A stretch of DNA of 57,237 bases, taken from contig NZ_CABUAN010000010.1 in assembly GCF_902489635.1 (NCBI RefSeq), positions 1 to 57,237 on the forward strand, given 5' to 3'. This DNA comes from an uncultured Porphyromonas sp. (GTDB taxonomy: Bacteria > Bacteroidota > Bacteroidia > Bacteroidales > Porphyromonadaceae). Position 1 is the stretch's first letter, and every line of letters starts with the position of its first letter. Made by a program: the position numbers and the translations under genes. Of the stretch, positions 43,631 through 51,583 are shown one piece after another. A model generated the notes under the pieces. The model saw only the letters and a list, made by a program, of their open reading frames with translations, did no database searches and was not told the origin of the DNA.

Positions 43631-43951
43631 TTAGTACTGGATGGTGAGACCCATCAGAGGCGCATGCTGCTGCGCACCATAGACGTCGCGCTCACCGAGG
43701 TTGCCCGAAGGGATGGGGCGGACGATAGTACACTTGATCGCCTTGGCTGGGTCGAAGTAGACAATCTTGACGATGTGGTCAGGCTTGATGTGATAGAGGT
43801 CACAGAAAGTCTGCTCGGTGATCGCCTTAGCTGCCTTCACCTGATTGTATATATCGAAGTCCTTGAAGATGATATCGAAGGTGATCTCATAGGGACCCGA
43901 GTTCTTGCTCCGAATGACGGAGGCTATATCCATTAACTTGTGCTGTGTCAT
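43631..43951 (-). CDS. DUF4387 protein
   Basis: The 106-residue protein starts MTQHKLMDIASVIRSKNSGPYEITFDIIF and contains YHIKPDHIVKIVYFDPAKAIKCTIVRP; this matches DUF4387. In many genomes DUF4387 is encoded next to, or fused to, an AtuA-like (DUF1446) protein, as here with 24 bases between them. No enzyme activity is assigned to it. It is the last gene of the glutamate fermentation operon, which suggests it forms a complex with the AtuA-like protein. Confidence 0.85.
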   Translation of the reverse strand: MTQHKLMDIASVIRSKNSGPYEITFDIIFKDFDIYNQVKAAKAITEQTFCDLYHIKPDHIVKIVYFDPAKAIKCTIVRPIPSGNLGERDVYGAQQHAPLMGLTIQY

Positions 43952-43975
43952 TGCTTGATACGATCTAAAGGTTCA

Positions 43976-45364
43976 TTATTTACGCTGACCATCAGCATAC
44001 TCTATATACTCAACGGGGAAGTACTGCGTGGGATCCTCCGCCTTGAGCAGGTGATAGAGGCTAAACTCGTAGACCTCACCCATGTGGCAGTCTGAGGGCG
44101 AGAAGGGGAAGGCGAGATTGCCCGCCGTAGCGATACGTCCCTCGTAGCCGAAGTGTAGCATCGTACTACGTGCGAAGCTACAGATCGTGTCGGCCTCCTT
44201 CTGCGTCTTAGCAACAGCCTCGATGACGACCATAAGCTCTGAGCCTATATGACCATCGATACCCTCGAACATGCTCATGACGCCGTTCTTGCCGTAGATC
44301 TTGAAGTCGAGGTAGTAGTCCTTGATGCCGTAGTTGTCAAAGTTGTCCTTGACACGAGCCTTGACACTCTCGATGATGGAGTCGATCTTGCTGATCATGA
44401 TCGGGTCTGTCGTAGCCGCAACAGAGATCGTGCGGTAACCTACGAGACGGGTACCCTCGAGCTTGAGGAAGTAGCCATCGGTGGGCTCGAAGACGGTACC
44501 TGAGATCTTGACCTTGTTGTCGTCAATCTGCTCGAAGTGACATCCGTGCAGGTCAAGCGCACCACCAGGACCAGGGAGATGGTAAGGATCGGTCTTCTCA
44601 TAGAGCGTGTGACCAGCTACGGAGAGAGTCGTACACTTACGATCCTTGGAAAGTGGCTCAAGTACAAAGTGATCCTTGCGCAGATAGCCAAACATACAGT
44701 CACTACCGCTACCGGGCAATGCGCAGATAGCAGCGCACTCGAGGATCTTACCCATGTGCAGTGCGAGCGCACGGTCAAAGCCCTCCTTGATCGGTAGACA
44801 AGCGAAGACGCTGGGGTCATACGAACGACCTGCAATGATGACATCTGCACCACCCTTGAGAGCCTCTACAAAAGGCTCTTCGCCCATCTGAGCGACGATG
44901 CGGACGGAATCTTCGATGTCCTTCTTTGTAGCCTCGGGAGCTGGTGCTAGGGGCGTGATGTGTCCCTTGTCAAACTCACGGAGGATGGTCTCTTTGTCAA
45001 ACTCAGAGCGGATGACGGCTAGGCGTAGCGAGAGCTTCTTGTCAGCAATGATCTCACGTACTATCTCTAGTACCCAGTCCACATGAGCATTGGCACCAGA
45101 GCCACCGGCAGAGCCGACGACTACGGGGACCTTGTTCTCGACACCGGCCTGGATCATGATCTCTAGGTCACGCTTCACGGAGTTGCGATCGGTGAAGCTG
45201 ACGCCAGCCCCTAGATAGTAAGGACCTGGATCTGTCGAACCAGCATCTGCTGCGATGACGTGGGGCTTGCGCTTCATTCCCTCACGAAAGGATGCCTCGG
45301 GAAATCCATATCCGAGGATCGCTGTCGTGGAGAGTACTCTTATTTCGTCTGTTATTGGAGTCAT
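43976..45364 (-). CDS. AtuA-like protein (DUF1446)
   Basis: The 462-residue soluble protein has the AtuA pattern: STTAILGYGFPEASF, HVIAADAGSTDPGPYYLG, VVVGSAGGSGANAHVDWVLEIVREI, GADVIIAGRSYDPSVFACLPI and a Cys-containing GSGSDCMFGYL. AtuA is named for acyclic terpene utilisation in Pseudomonas, where it is thought to act on 3-hydroxy-3-methylglutaryl-type CoA intermediates; biochemistry is thin. Here it lies after methylaspartate ammonia-lyase, in the place where a mesaconate hydratase would be expected. A heptamer repeat block separates it from mal. Confidence 0.85.
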   Translation of the reverse strand: MTPITDEIRVLSTTAILGYGFPEASFREGMKRKPHVIAADAGSTDPGPYYLGAGVSFTDRNSVKRDLEIMIQAGVENKVPVVVGSAGGSGANAHVDWVLEIVREIIADKKLSLRLAVIRSEFDKETILREFDKGHITPLAPAPEATKKDIEDSVRIVAQMGEEPFVEALKGGADVIIAGRSYDPSVFACLPIKEGFDRALALHMGKILECAAICALPGSGSDCMFGYLRKDHFVLEPLSKDRKCTTLSVAGHTLYEKTDPYHLPGPGGALDLHGCHFEQIDDNKVKISGTVFEPTDGYFLKLEGTRLVGYRTISVAATTDPIMISKIDSIIESVKARVKDNFDNYGIKDYYLDFKIYGKNGVMSMFEGIDGHIGSELMVVIEAVAKTQKEADTICSFARSTMLHFGYEGRIATAGNLAFPFSPSDCHMGEVYEFSLYHLLKAEDPTQYFPVEYIEYADGQRK

Positions 45365-45385
45365 ATCTCGATATTCTGTTTTACT

Positions 45386-45458
45386 GTTAGAGGTTAGCCT
45401 TTGGCTGTTGGCTTTTGGCTGTTAGCTAAAGTCTAACCTCTAACTTCTAATCTCTAAA
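45386..45458. repeat. Heptamer repeat block with inverted halves
   Basis: The left half reads gttagag, gttagcc, tttggct, gttggct, tttggct, gttagct. After aaa the right half reads gtctaac, ctctaac, ttctaat, ctctaaa. The 12-base ends gttagaggttag (45386-45397) and ctaacctctaac (45433-45444) are exact reverse complements. Thus the two heptamer families, AGCCAAC and CTCTAAC, occur in one block and can form a hairpin in the mal/AtuA-like spacer. Confidence 0.88.
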
Positions 45459-45460
45459 AT

Positions 45461-46705
45461 CTATTTCAGCACATCCTTGAGAGCGAGTACACGGCTCATC
45501 TCGTTGAAGATGATCATGTATCCCTCATCAACACCCATACCAGGCTTAGCGAGGCACTGGCAGGGAGAGGTAGCCATAGCGATGTTGGCACAAACCTCTG
45601 CTGAGCGGTTGGTCTCATTGCAAGTACCACCCAGATAAGCGCGCATGTTGTGCTGCTTGCAGTAGAGGACAGCCTCGATAGCATTGTTGACACCACCGAG
45701 GTCAGGCGTCTTGATCTGAACCATGTGTCCAGCCTTGCGCTCAGAGAAGGCGATGATATCCTCGAGCGTGTTGCACCACTCGTCAGCGACGATCTGGCAC
45801 TTAGAGCCCTTGGCATCAAGTAGCTCACGGATCTTAGCCAAAGCCTCGATCTGTGGCTCACGACCGTCCATATCTACAGGACCCTCGACACGAAGCTCGA
45901 AGGGAGCAACGATCTCAGAGAGTTCGTTCAGATAGTCAGCGATGCGCTGGAAGTCGTTGTTGAAGACGATGCTCAGCGTACCATATACGTCGATATGGAT
46001 AGCGGGCTGGTAGTTGGGGTTCTGACGCTTCGTGACGATACGGTCGCGGAGCCACTGGAGGTACTCCTTGATTTTCTCGCCCTTGAGGCCTACCTTGGTC
46101 TCTACATTATTAAAGAGAGCGTGTGGCAGTACGCCCACCTCCTTCATGATCATCTTATCGACGTTGAGATAGCGGTCATCGCCACTCTGCGAGAAGATGG
46201 GGACCATCGTGTCTGATATCTTCGTACCATACTCATCAGCGACGACCTGCGCCATGAGCTTGTGCTGGCTCTTAGCGACAGCGTCTAGACAAGCCTGTGT
46301 GACACCGTAGCGGATTGCCGTGTGGTACTTCTTGCCGTCTGCATTGACATGCTTGTCAACGAGGTCTGCCATCTTACGGAACGTGGTTATCTCCTTGCCC
46401 TCATAGAGCGGAGCGATCTCCTTCATGATGACTGGGATAAAGTTCTCAGCGAGGAACAGTGGATCACGCCCACCGGCCCCTGAGTATTGTACAGCTGCAC
46501 AGTCACCATGAGCTATAGAGCCATCCTCTAGGATAAAGAGGACAGAGATGGACTCACCTGCCTGACGTACAGACGTAAAGCCTGGAGTTACGGGGTCGCC
46601 AGAGTAAAAGGCTCCATCGTTTTTAGCGCCCTTCTTGATGGCCTTCTGGTCGTCAAAGAAGAATCCTGTCTTGCCTGGGGCACAGACTACCTTCTTGATC
46701 TTCAT
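45461..46705 (-). CDS. mal: Methylaspartate ammonia-lyase
   Basis: The enzyme removes ammonia from (2S,3S)-3-methylaspartate to give mesaconate. It is an enolase-superfamily protein: KIKKVVCAPGKTGFFFDDQKAIKKGAKNDGAFYSGDPVTPGF is the conserved N-terminus, and HMVQIKTPDLGGVNN carries the catalytic Lys on the barrel. CNTLEDI and the GGTCNETNRSAEVCANIA stretch are family features. The frame opens 19 codons upstream (46762), but the ATG at 46705 fits the family start. Length 414. The neighbours encode the mutase that makes its substrate. Confidence 0.96.
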   Translation of the reverse strand: MKIKKVVCAPGKTGFFFDDQKAIKKGAKNDGAFYSGDPVTPGFTSVRQAGESISVLFILEDGSIAHGDCAAVQYSGAGGRDPLFLAENFIPVIMKEIAPLYEGKEITTFRKMADLVDKHVNADGKKYHTAIRYGVTQACLDAVAKSQHKLMAQVVADEYGTKISDTMVPIFSQSGDDRYLNVDKMIMKEVGVLPHALFNNVETKVGLKGEKIKEYLQWLRDRIVTKRQNPNYQPAIHIDVYGTLSIVFNNDFQRIADYLNELSEIVAPFELRVEGPVDMDGREPQIEALAKIRELLDAKGSKCQIVADEWCNTLEDIIAFSERKAGHMVQIKTPDLGGVNNAIEAVLYCKQHNMRAYLGGTCNETNRSAEVCANIAMATSPCQCLAKPGMGVDEGYMIIFNEMSRVLALKDVLK

Positions 46706-46789
46706 ATTACTTGGATTTATTGGATTATTAGAATTGATTGCTAGAAAGAGTGCTACCCCCACAGGGATAGCACTATTATAGATTAATGC

Positions 46790-48238
46790 TTACGGTCTGC
46801 CGACGAGGAAGCCCTTGCCAATGGCGTAGACATCGTCGATAACCATCTGGAAGCTCACGGGACGGTTCTCGAAGCGTGAGCGCTCCTCAAGTCTCTCACG
46901 GTGGAATGCCTTGAGATCCTCCGTAAAGGGCAGATGACCCGTGTCGAGGATACGTACGGCACCATTATCATCACGAGCAGGTAGTACCTTGCCCGCATTG
47001 TAGCGACTAGGCGCAAAGGGGATGTCCAGCACGCCTGCCTCAAAGGCAGCAACCGTACCGACAGCTAGATCGCCCTTGCCCAGCTCGAAGACCTTATCGA
47101 GGATACACTTCGTCTCTCGAACGATCACGTCAGACTCCTGCTCTACCACAGGAATGTCTATGAGTGACTGGTCACGAAGCATAGAGATAACCTGCTTGGT
47201 AGCACGTAGTCCAGCGGCGTTTGCCTCCTTGGTGGGGACACCCATCGCCTCGTGCGGAGTCTTGACAATAACCTTGGTAGCCTTCGCTAGAGCTGCCGTA
47301 GCTGAGCCCCAGGAGATGACGCCAAAGGCCTTTGCCTCGTCCTGTGGGAAGCCGCCCATCCACTGGTGGAAGACGGTCGTGACACGTACATCATCGTAGC
47401 CGTACTCCTTGAGATAGCTATTGGTCAACTCACGGAGCGAGCGAATAGCTGCGACATCCTGGATGACATTACCGCACTGACCATAGCCCACGGTGATATC
47501 CTTGACACCCTGCTCAGCAGCGAGTAGCGTCTCGATGACGGCCACAGCGTTGGAGATACAGGGTGGAATGAGCGTACCGGTCAGAGGGCCGAAGGGCTCA
47601 CGGTTGATGCTCACGCCAGCCTCCTCATACATACCTACGAGGCGGTCCGTGTACTGCCAGTACATGATCGTCTTCTCGAGAGAGAAGTTCTTAGAGTAAG
47701 GGATATTGTACGAGATACCGCCACCCTCATAAGAGGTAAAGCCTCCAGCGATAGAGATCTCTGTAAGAAGACGTGCGTCAGGCGTACCGTGGCGCACCTG
47801 TACTGGGTTCTTGAGTGCAGAGGTGACCGTACGGCAGATCTTGGTACCGTAGTTGACGATCGGGAAGCCGTTGAGCATAGATCGTCCCGACTCTTTACTC
47901 TTGATGATACCATTCTCAGCCTCGTGATAGCGGTTGAGACGTGTGTAGCTATCGACCGTCGAGGGGAGCAGATCAGCACCGCCCTCCTCTTCTAGAAACT
48001 GCAAGAGCTTGATATGCTCCGTGTATAGTGCCACACCAGCACGAGGCTGTATGAGCGTACGCCCCTCAGCGTCTGCTTGAGCAAGTTTACGGCCGAAGAT
48101 CTTCTCCTCGGGAATTGATTTTTGAAATTCGACAGCCTCTTCAAAGTTGACATCTTTGCCCGTAGGCCATGAGGCGAGAACCTCCTTACGCTCCTTGTAG
48201 AAGGTATCGTTGTCTATTCGCTTATTCCTAAGTTCCAT
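46790..48238 (-). CDS. glmE: Methylaspartate mutase, E (catalytic) subunit
   Basis: This is the TIM-barrel subunit of coenzyme-B12-dependent glutamate mutase, converting L-glutamate to 3-methylaspartate together with GlmS. It starts MELRNKRIDNDTFYKERKEVLASWPTGKDV. Conserved blocks include FGRKLAQADAEGRTLIQPRAGVALY, VNYGTKICRTVTSALKNPVQVRHGTPDARLL, AAEQGVKDITVGYGQCGNVIQD and HQWMGGFPQDEAKAFG. At 482 residues it has full family length. It lies 84 bases upstream of the mal start in the same operon. Confidence 0.97.
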   Translation of the reverse strand: MELRNKRIDNDTFYKERKEVLASWPTGKDVNFEEAVEFQKSIPEEKIFGRKLAQADAEGRTLIQPRAGVALYTEHIKLLQFLEEEGGADLLPSTVDSYTRLNRYHEAENGIIKSKESGRSMLNGFPIVNYGTKICRTVTSALKNPVQVRHGTPDARLLTEISIAGGFTSYEGGGISYNIPYSKNFSLEKTIMYWQYTDRLVGMYEEAGVSINREPFGPLTGTLIPPCISNAVAVIETLLAAEQGVKDITVGYGQCGNVIQDVAAIRSLRELTNSYLKEYGYDDVRVTTVFHQWMGGFPQDEAKAFGVISWGSATAALAKATKVIVKTPHEAMGVPTKEANAAGLRATKQVISMLRDQSLIDIPVVEQESDVIVRETKCILDKVFELGKGDLAVGTVAAFEAGVLDIPFAPSRYNAGKVLPARDDNGAVRILDTGHLPFTEDLKAFHRERLEERSRFENRPVSFQMVIDDVYAIGKGFLVGRP

Positions 48239-48285
48239 GTGATAGGGGAATCTGTATGAGTGATTGAGTCTTTTGTATGTCTATA

Positions 48286-49671
48286 TTATATAGGTAGTAC
48301 CTCTCGCTGCAAGATCGTGAGAGCTACCTCGGGAGCTACCTGACTGAGTAGCCCCATGCTCGCTATGATGTAGCGCTTGTCTAGGTAAAACTGCGGCTCC
48401 TTGGGCTTCGCATACTCGTATCTCTGAGGGTTAAAGCGACTCCCCGAGAGGATACGAGCTGGGTCAGAGCTATTGATCAGTGCGCCGCCAATGCCAATGA
48501 GTCGTGGCACTTGGGTCAAGTCTTTGCCAACGAGGGTAAACATCTCGCCTATCGGCGTGTAGACCTTGCTAATGACGCCCGCATGGCGCTCCACAGCTAT
48601 GTCTACAGCACTGTATGCCAGAGCCTCCTCGATCACCTGCTCTTGCGAGCCAGGCTCAGCCACTGTGTCAGGACTAGCCGCACAGCGCTCTACCCAGTCA
48701 ACGATTGCCTCAGGCGTGACCCCGTAAGCTCGTGCTAGAGCCTTGACGTCAGTCTCGTCCTCCAGTGCCTTCAAGCTGTAGCGCATACCGAGGTCACCCT
48801 CTACGGTGCGCTTGCTGTAAGGCTCGGGGATGCCTTTGATCAGGACATTGTCCATCGACGGAGCTCCGTCTGTCATCGAGTAAATATCGGTCGTCGCTCC
48901 ACCTAGATCCACAGCCATCAGGTCGCCCCAGCCAGGGTGCTCCTCGTCAATGCCCTTGCTCAGTAGTTCGCACGCCTTGAGAACCGCAAAGGGGGTCGGG
49001 ATAATCTCCAGCTCGGCACGCTTCTGCACCTCGCCCAGTCCCTTAGCATCGATGATGCGGCTGATGAAGAGATCCATAATGCACTGACGAGCCGGCAGGA
49101 TGTTGAGCTGTCCGAACTCGGGCATCACGTTCTCCGTGACGACGCACTTCTTATCGCACTGCGCAAAGATCTCCTCTAGATCATAAGAGGCAGACTTATT
49201 ACCTGCTGCGACAATTGCGAAGGGTCTATCGATTTCTGCTAGACGACGTGCATTAGCGAGGATTACCTCCTTATTGCCCCCATCGGTACCGCCACACAGG
49301 AGTACCAGGTCTGGATTGATCTTATAAATCTCCTCCTGCTCGGCGTGAGAGATCTCATAGGCGTAGGTCTTGACCACCTTAGCACCCGCCGAGGAGGCAG
49401 CCATCTTGGCCGCCTTAGAGGTGAGCGAGGGAACCAGTCCCAGTGCTACCATCTTGAGTCCACCAGCCGCACTACTACAAGAGAGGAGGCGATCGTAGTG
49501 AGCATCGGGGTGCTGCGTCAGTATCTTCTGCCAGGCATTGTTAAAGCCCTCCAGCACATCAGTCGTGATGGTCGTGAAGGCAGAGGCTGTCGCCACTATC
49601 TCCGCACGCGCTACATCTATCAGAGTCAACTTCGTGTAGGTACTACCGAAGTCTACCGTAAGATAGTGCAT
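48286..49671 (-). CDS. glmL: GlmL/MutL, glutamate mutase accessory ATPase
   Basis: The actin-fold ATPase begins YLTVDFGSTYTKLTLIDV (phosphate-binding loop) and has VLLCGGTDGGNKE and LMAVDLGGATTDIYSMTDG as further nucleotide-binding motifs. In clostridia the homologous gene lies between glmS and glmE, as here; a role in reactivating the B12 enzyme is generally assumed and not proven. The 461 residues match. It starts 8 bases after the glmS stop. Confidence 0.94.
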   Translation of the reverse strand: MHYLTVDFGSTYTKLTLIDVARAEIVATASAFTTITTDVLEGFNNAWQKILTQHPDAHYDRLLSCSSAAGGLKMVALGLVPSLTSKAAKMAASSAGAKVVKTYAYEISHAEQEEIYKINPDLVLLCGGTDGGNKEVILANARRLAEIDRPFAIVAAGNKSASYDLEEIFAQCDKKCVVTENVMPEFGQLNILPARQCIMDLFISRIIDAKGLGEVQKRAELEIIPTPFAVLKACELLSKGIDEEHPGWGDLMAVDLGGATTDIYSMTDGAPSMDNVLIKGIPEPYSKRTVEGDLGMRYSLKALEDETDVKALARAYGVTPEAIVDWVERCAASPDTVAEPGSQEQVIEEALAYSAVDIAVERHAGVISKVYTPIGEMFTLVGKDLTQVPRLIGIGGALINSSDPARILSGSRFNPQRYEYAKPKEPQFYLDKRYIIASMGLLSQVAPEVALTILQREVLPI

Positions 49672-49679
49672 ACTACTAT

Positions 49680-50093
49680 TTATTTATCTGCGAGGATTGA
49701 GTCTAGATAAGCGATGGTAGTCTCGATCGGTGTGCCAGGAGGATAAACCTTGGTAAAGCCCATCGCCATAAAGCGAGACTCCACTTCTGCAAAGTCTTGC
49801 TTACCAACGACTAGATTGCCTCCGGCAACTAGTGGGATGCCCTTGAGACCAGCCTCGTCGCACTTCTCGCGAAGTCCCTGACAGTCTATCTCGCCGTGTC
49901 CATAGAGTGAGGAGACGAGGATAGCATCCGCTTTGGTCTCGAGAGCAGCCTCTATGTACTCTTCCTGAGAGACCATGACACCTAGGTTAACCACTTTGTA
50001 CCCTGCATTGTTGAGGGCATAGGCAATGATCTTGTTGCCGACAGCATGTGCGTCAGCACCAATCACACCCGTGACTATAGTTTTTTGATTCAT
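49680..50093 (-). CDS. glmS: Methylaspartate mutase, S (cobalamin-binding) subunit
   Basis: The small B12-binding subunit has the DxHxxG motif in GVIGADAHAVGNK (Asp14, His16, Gly19; His16 ligates cobalt), followed by SSLYGHGE and LVAGGNLVVGK. The open frame extends 34 codons upstream to 50195, but MNQKTIVTGVIG at 50093 is the usual start and gives 137 residues, the family length. It is the first gene of the operon and is preceded by a long leader with a stable hairpin. Confidence 0.96.
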   Translation of the reverse strand: MNQKTIVTGVIGADAHAVGNKIIAYALNNAGYKVVNLGVMVSQEEYIEAALETKADAILVSSLYGHGEIDCQGLREKCDEAGLKGIPLVAGGNLVVGKQDFAEVESRFMAMGFTKVYPPGTPIETTIAYLDSILADK

Positions 50094-50207
50094 AATAGGG
50101 GAAATACGTGTACACCACGTTTTTTTTGATGATTGAGCTATAGTACGAGACATAGGAGCCATGGAAAGCCCTTTGGGGGTAAGCCTCCACACCACCTATA
50201 CCTCTTT

Positions 50208-50246
50208 ACATGGTCTCACTGTTTTGGGGGTGCAGTAAGATCATGT
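50208..50246 (-). promoter_or_regulatory. Stable hairpin in the glm operon leader
   Basis: On the minus-strand RNA, acatgatcttactg (50246-50233) pairs with cagtgagaccatgt (50221-50208): 12 Watson-Crick pairs, one G-U and one mismatch around an 11-base loop. It lies about 115 bases before the glmS start, between the putative promoter and the gene. No B12 box or other known riboswitch motif was recognised. Confidence 0.6.
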
Positions 50247-50309
50247 GAGACGACCCCTCGGAAGGGAAAAAAGAGAGTCAATCTTTTTCTCTCACTCGAG
50301 ACCGCTCCA

Positions 50310-50317
50310 CAAAGGTA
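50310..50317 (-). promoter_or_regulatory. -7 element of the glm operon, TACCTTTG
   Basis: Read on the minus strand, TACCTTTG is an exact TAnnTTTG match. It predicts a leader of about 210 bases for glmS. The -33 region has no clear TTG. Otherwise the 50318-50614 gap holds only a doubtful small minus-strand frame. Confidence 0.5.
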
Positions 50318-50614
50318 CTTAATAATTCTGTAATAGCCATTGTGGGGTAAAAAACCGAACGTGGCATAGCCACTTTTTCCCTAAGAGAGAACCATATTAT
50401 GTAGCCTAGAGAATAGTTCAGGTAACTCATTGCACTCAGAGAGGGAGCTGAGACGATATCCACGTGGAAGTCAGCTTTCTGGAAGGCAAGAGCGTATCGG
50501 AGCGTAAGAGGACCTATCCCATTAATGTCCCAACCTTGCACCCCTCCCCAGCACTACGAAATGAACAATCAGCCACAGAATAAGCGAAATTCTAGAGCTG
50601 TCACTCCTCAGATA

Positions 50615-50646
50615 TTGCTCTATCTATTGAGAAAAGCGTATATTTG
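50615..50646 (+). promoter_or_regulatory. Promoter of the gene at 50753
   Basis: TTG (50615-50617) and TATATTTG (50639-50646) are 21 bp apart, a good Bacteroidota promoter. The leader is about 100 bases. Confidence 0.7.
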
Positions 50647-50752
50647 CGCTGTGAAATGGTTTGTCCTCTCTTGATTCGTACTCTTCGGAGGCATCTAAGT
50701 CACACATTATCTAATTAGCGTAATCAACACAACAAAACTTATAGGCGATATT

Positions 50753-51394
50753 ATGAGAAAACTAATGACCGTCCTTCTGCTGATAGCAGCAGTTGTCGTA
50801 GGCTATCTAGCAGTCATGAGCATCCTAACACCAGAGCGATTCTCCAAGACACGCATTGCTCGTGAGGCACCCATTCAGGTACGTCTGAAAGAGGTGGCAC
50901 ACGTAGAGAAAGCCTTTCATGATGTCTACAACCGCTACGCTCCCGTAGATGAGCTTCGTCAGTTCCTTACTGATGGTAAGGTCTTTTACGTTCGCTCTGA
51001 GGGTGACTACACCGATGCTATGCGTGAGGCTGGCATGAATGAGCGTCAGGCCGCTGCTAAGGGGCTGATCGTACGTGACACAGTGTGGGTTAGCGCACGC
51101 GACTCTCTGCTCAAGGATGGTATGACCCCTGAGGAGTTTCTACAGGTACCTGGCTTCCCCCAGTCAGTCATAGAGATTGACACAGCATCTATCGCTCAGG
51201 AGATCGGTGAGGATGTCGTGATGGTACCCGTATTCCGTACAGCTGTACCTCTCTCTGTCTACCTAGCTGATCAGGATCATAAGCTCCTCAACACAGCTAT
51301 CAAGGATGCAGAGGCTCGCTACCAAGGCACTGGATATCCTGGACTAGCTCTAGGATCTCTCAAGGAGGTCAAGAACACAGGCAACTGGGAGTAG
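50753..51394 (+). CDS. Single-pass membrane protein of unknown function
   Basis: The N-terminus MRKLMTVLLLIAAVVVGYLAVMSIL is one membrane anchor or uncleaved signal. It is followed by a soluble part of about 185 residues, expected outside the cytoplasm. Recognisable segments are APIQVRLKEVAHVEKAFHDVYNRYAP, FLTDGKVFYVRSEGDYTDAMREAG and VSARDSLLKDGMTPEEFLQVPGFP. I know no named family for it. It has its own promoter and stands alone, upstream of the DUF3822 gene. Confidence 0.8.
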   Translation: MRKLMTVLLLIAAVVVGYLAVMSILTPERFSKTRIAREAPIQVRLKEVAHVEKAFHDVYNRYAPVDELRQFLTDGKVFYVRSEGDYTDAMREAGMNERQAAAKGLIVRDTVWVSARDSLLKDGMTPEEFLQVPGFPQSVIEIDTASIAQEIGEDVVMVPVFRTAVPLSVYLADQDHKLLNTAIKDAEARYQGTGYPGLALGSLKEVKNTGNWE

Positions 51395-51453
51395 TCTTAA
51401 GACTCCTCCACCCCCTCTACAACTTCGTCTGTAGTAGGGATACTGCTCTACTG

Positions 51454-51566
51454 ATTCAGACAATAAGCTTCAAGTATCTTCTGCTGATCCTTACGCTCTC
51501 GACAAAAGAGGTAAACCTCTCGAGAGATAGTTATAGAGATTGGAGCTTGAAGTTTATCGTCTGAAT
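51454..51566. repeat. Long inverted repeat with 21-base arms
   Basis: attcagacaataagcttcaag (51454-51474) and its near reverse complement at 51546-51566 (19 of 21 positions, the two differences compatible with G-U pairs) enclose 71 bases. A second hairpin lies inside (ctctcga 51496-51502 with tcgagag 51520-51526). It ends 17 bases before the DUF3822 start and may be a leader structure or a degenerate mobile element. Confidence 0.75.
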
Positions 51567-51583
51567 CTTGTATACTTATTACT

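Noticed and set aside
50094..50320. Cobalamin riboswitch upstream of glmS
   Set aside because: The location would fit a B12-dependent enzyme, but I could not find the conserved B12 box or the usual core on the minus strand. Only a generic hairpin is claimed.
50278..50541. 87-codon minus-strand frame starting MQGWDINGIGPLTLRYALAF
   Set aside because: Its composition is protein-like, but it covers the likely glm operon promoter at its 3' end, has no recognised family and no supporting context. It could be a gene remnant; not called as a gene.
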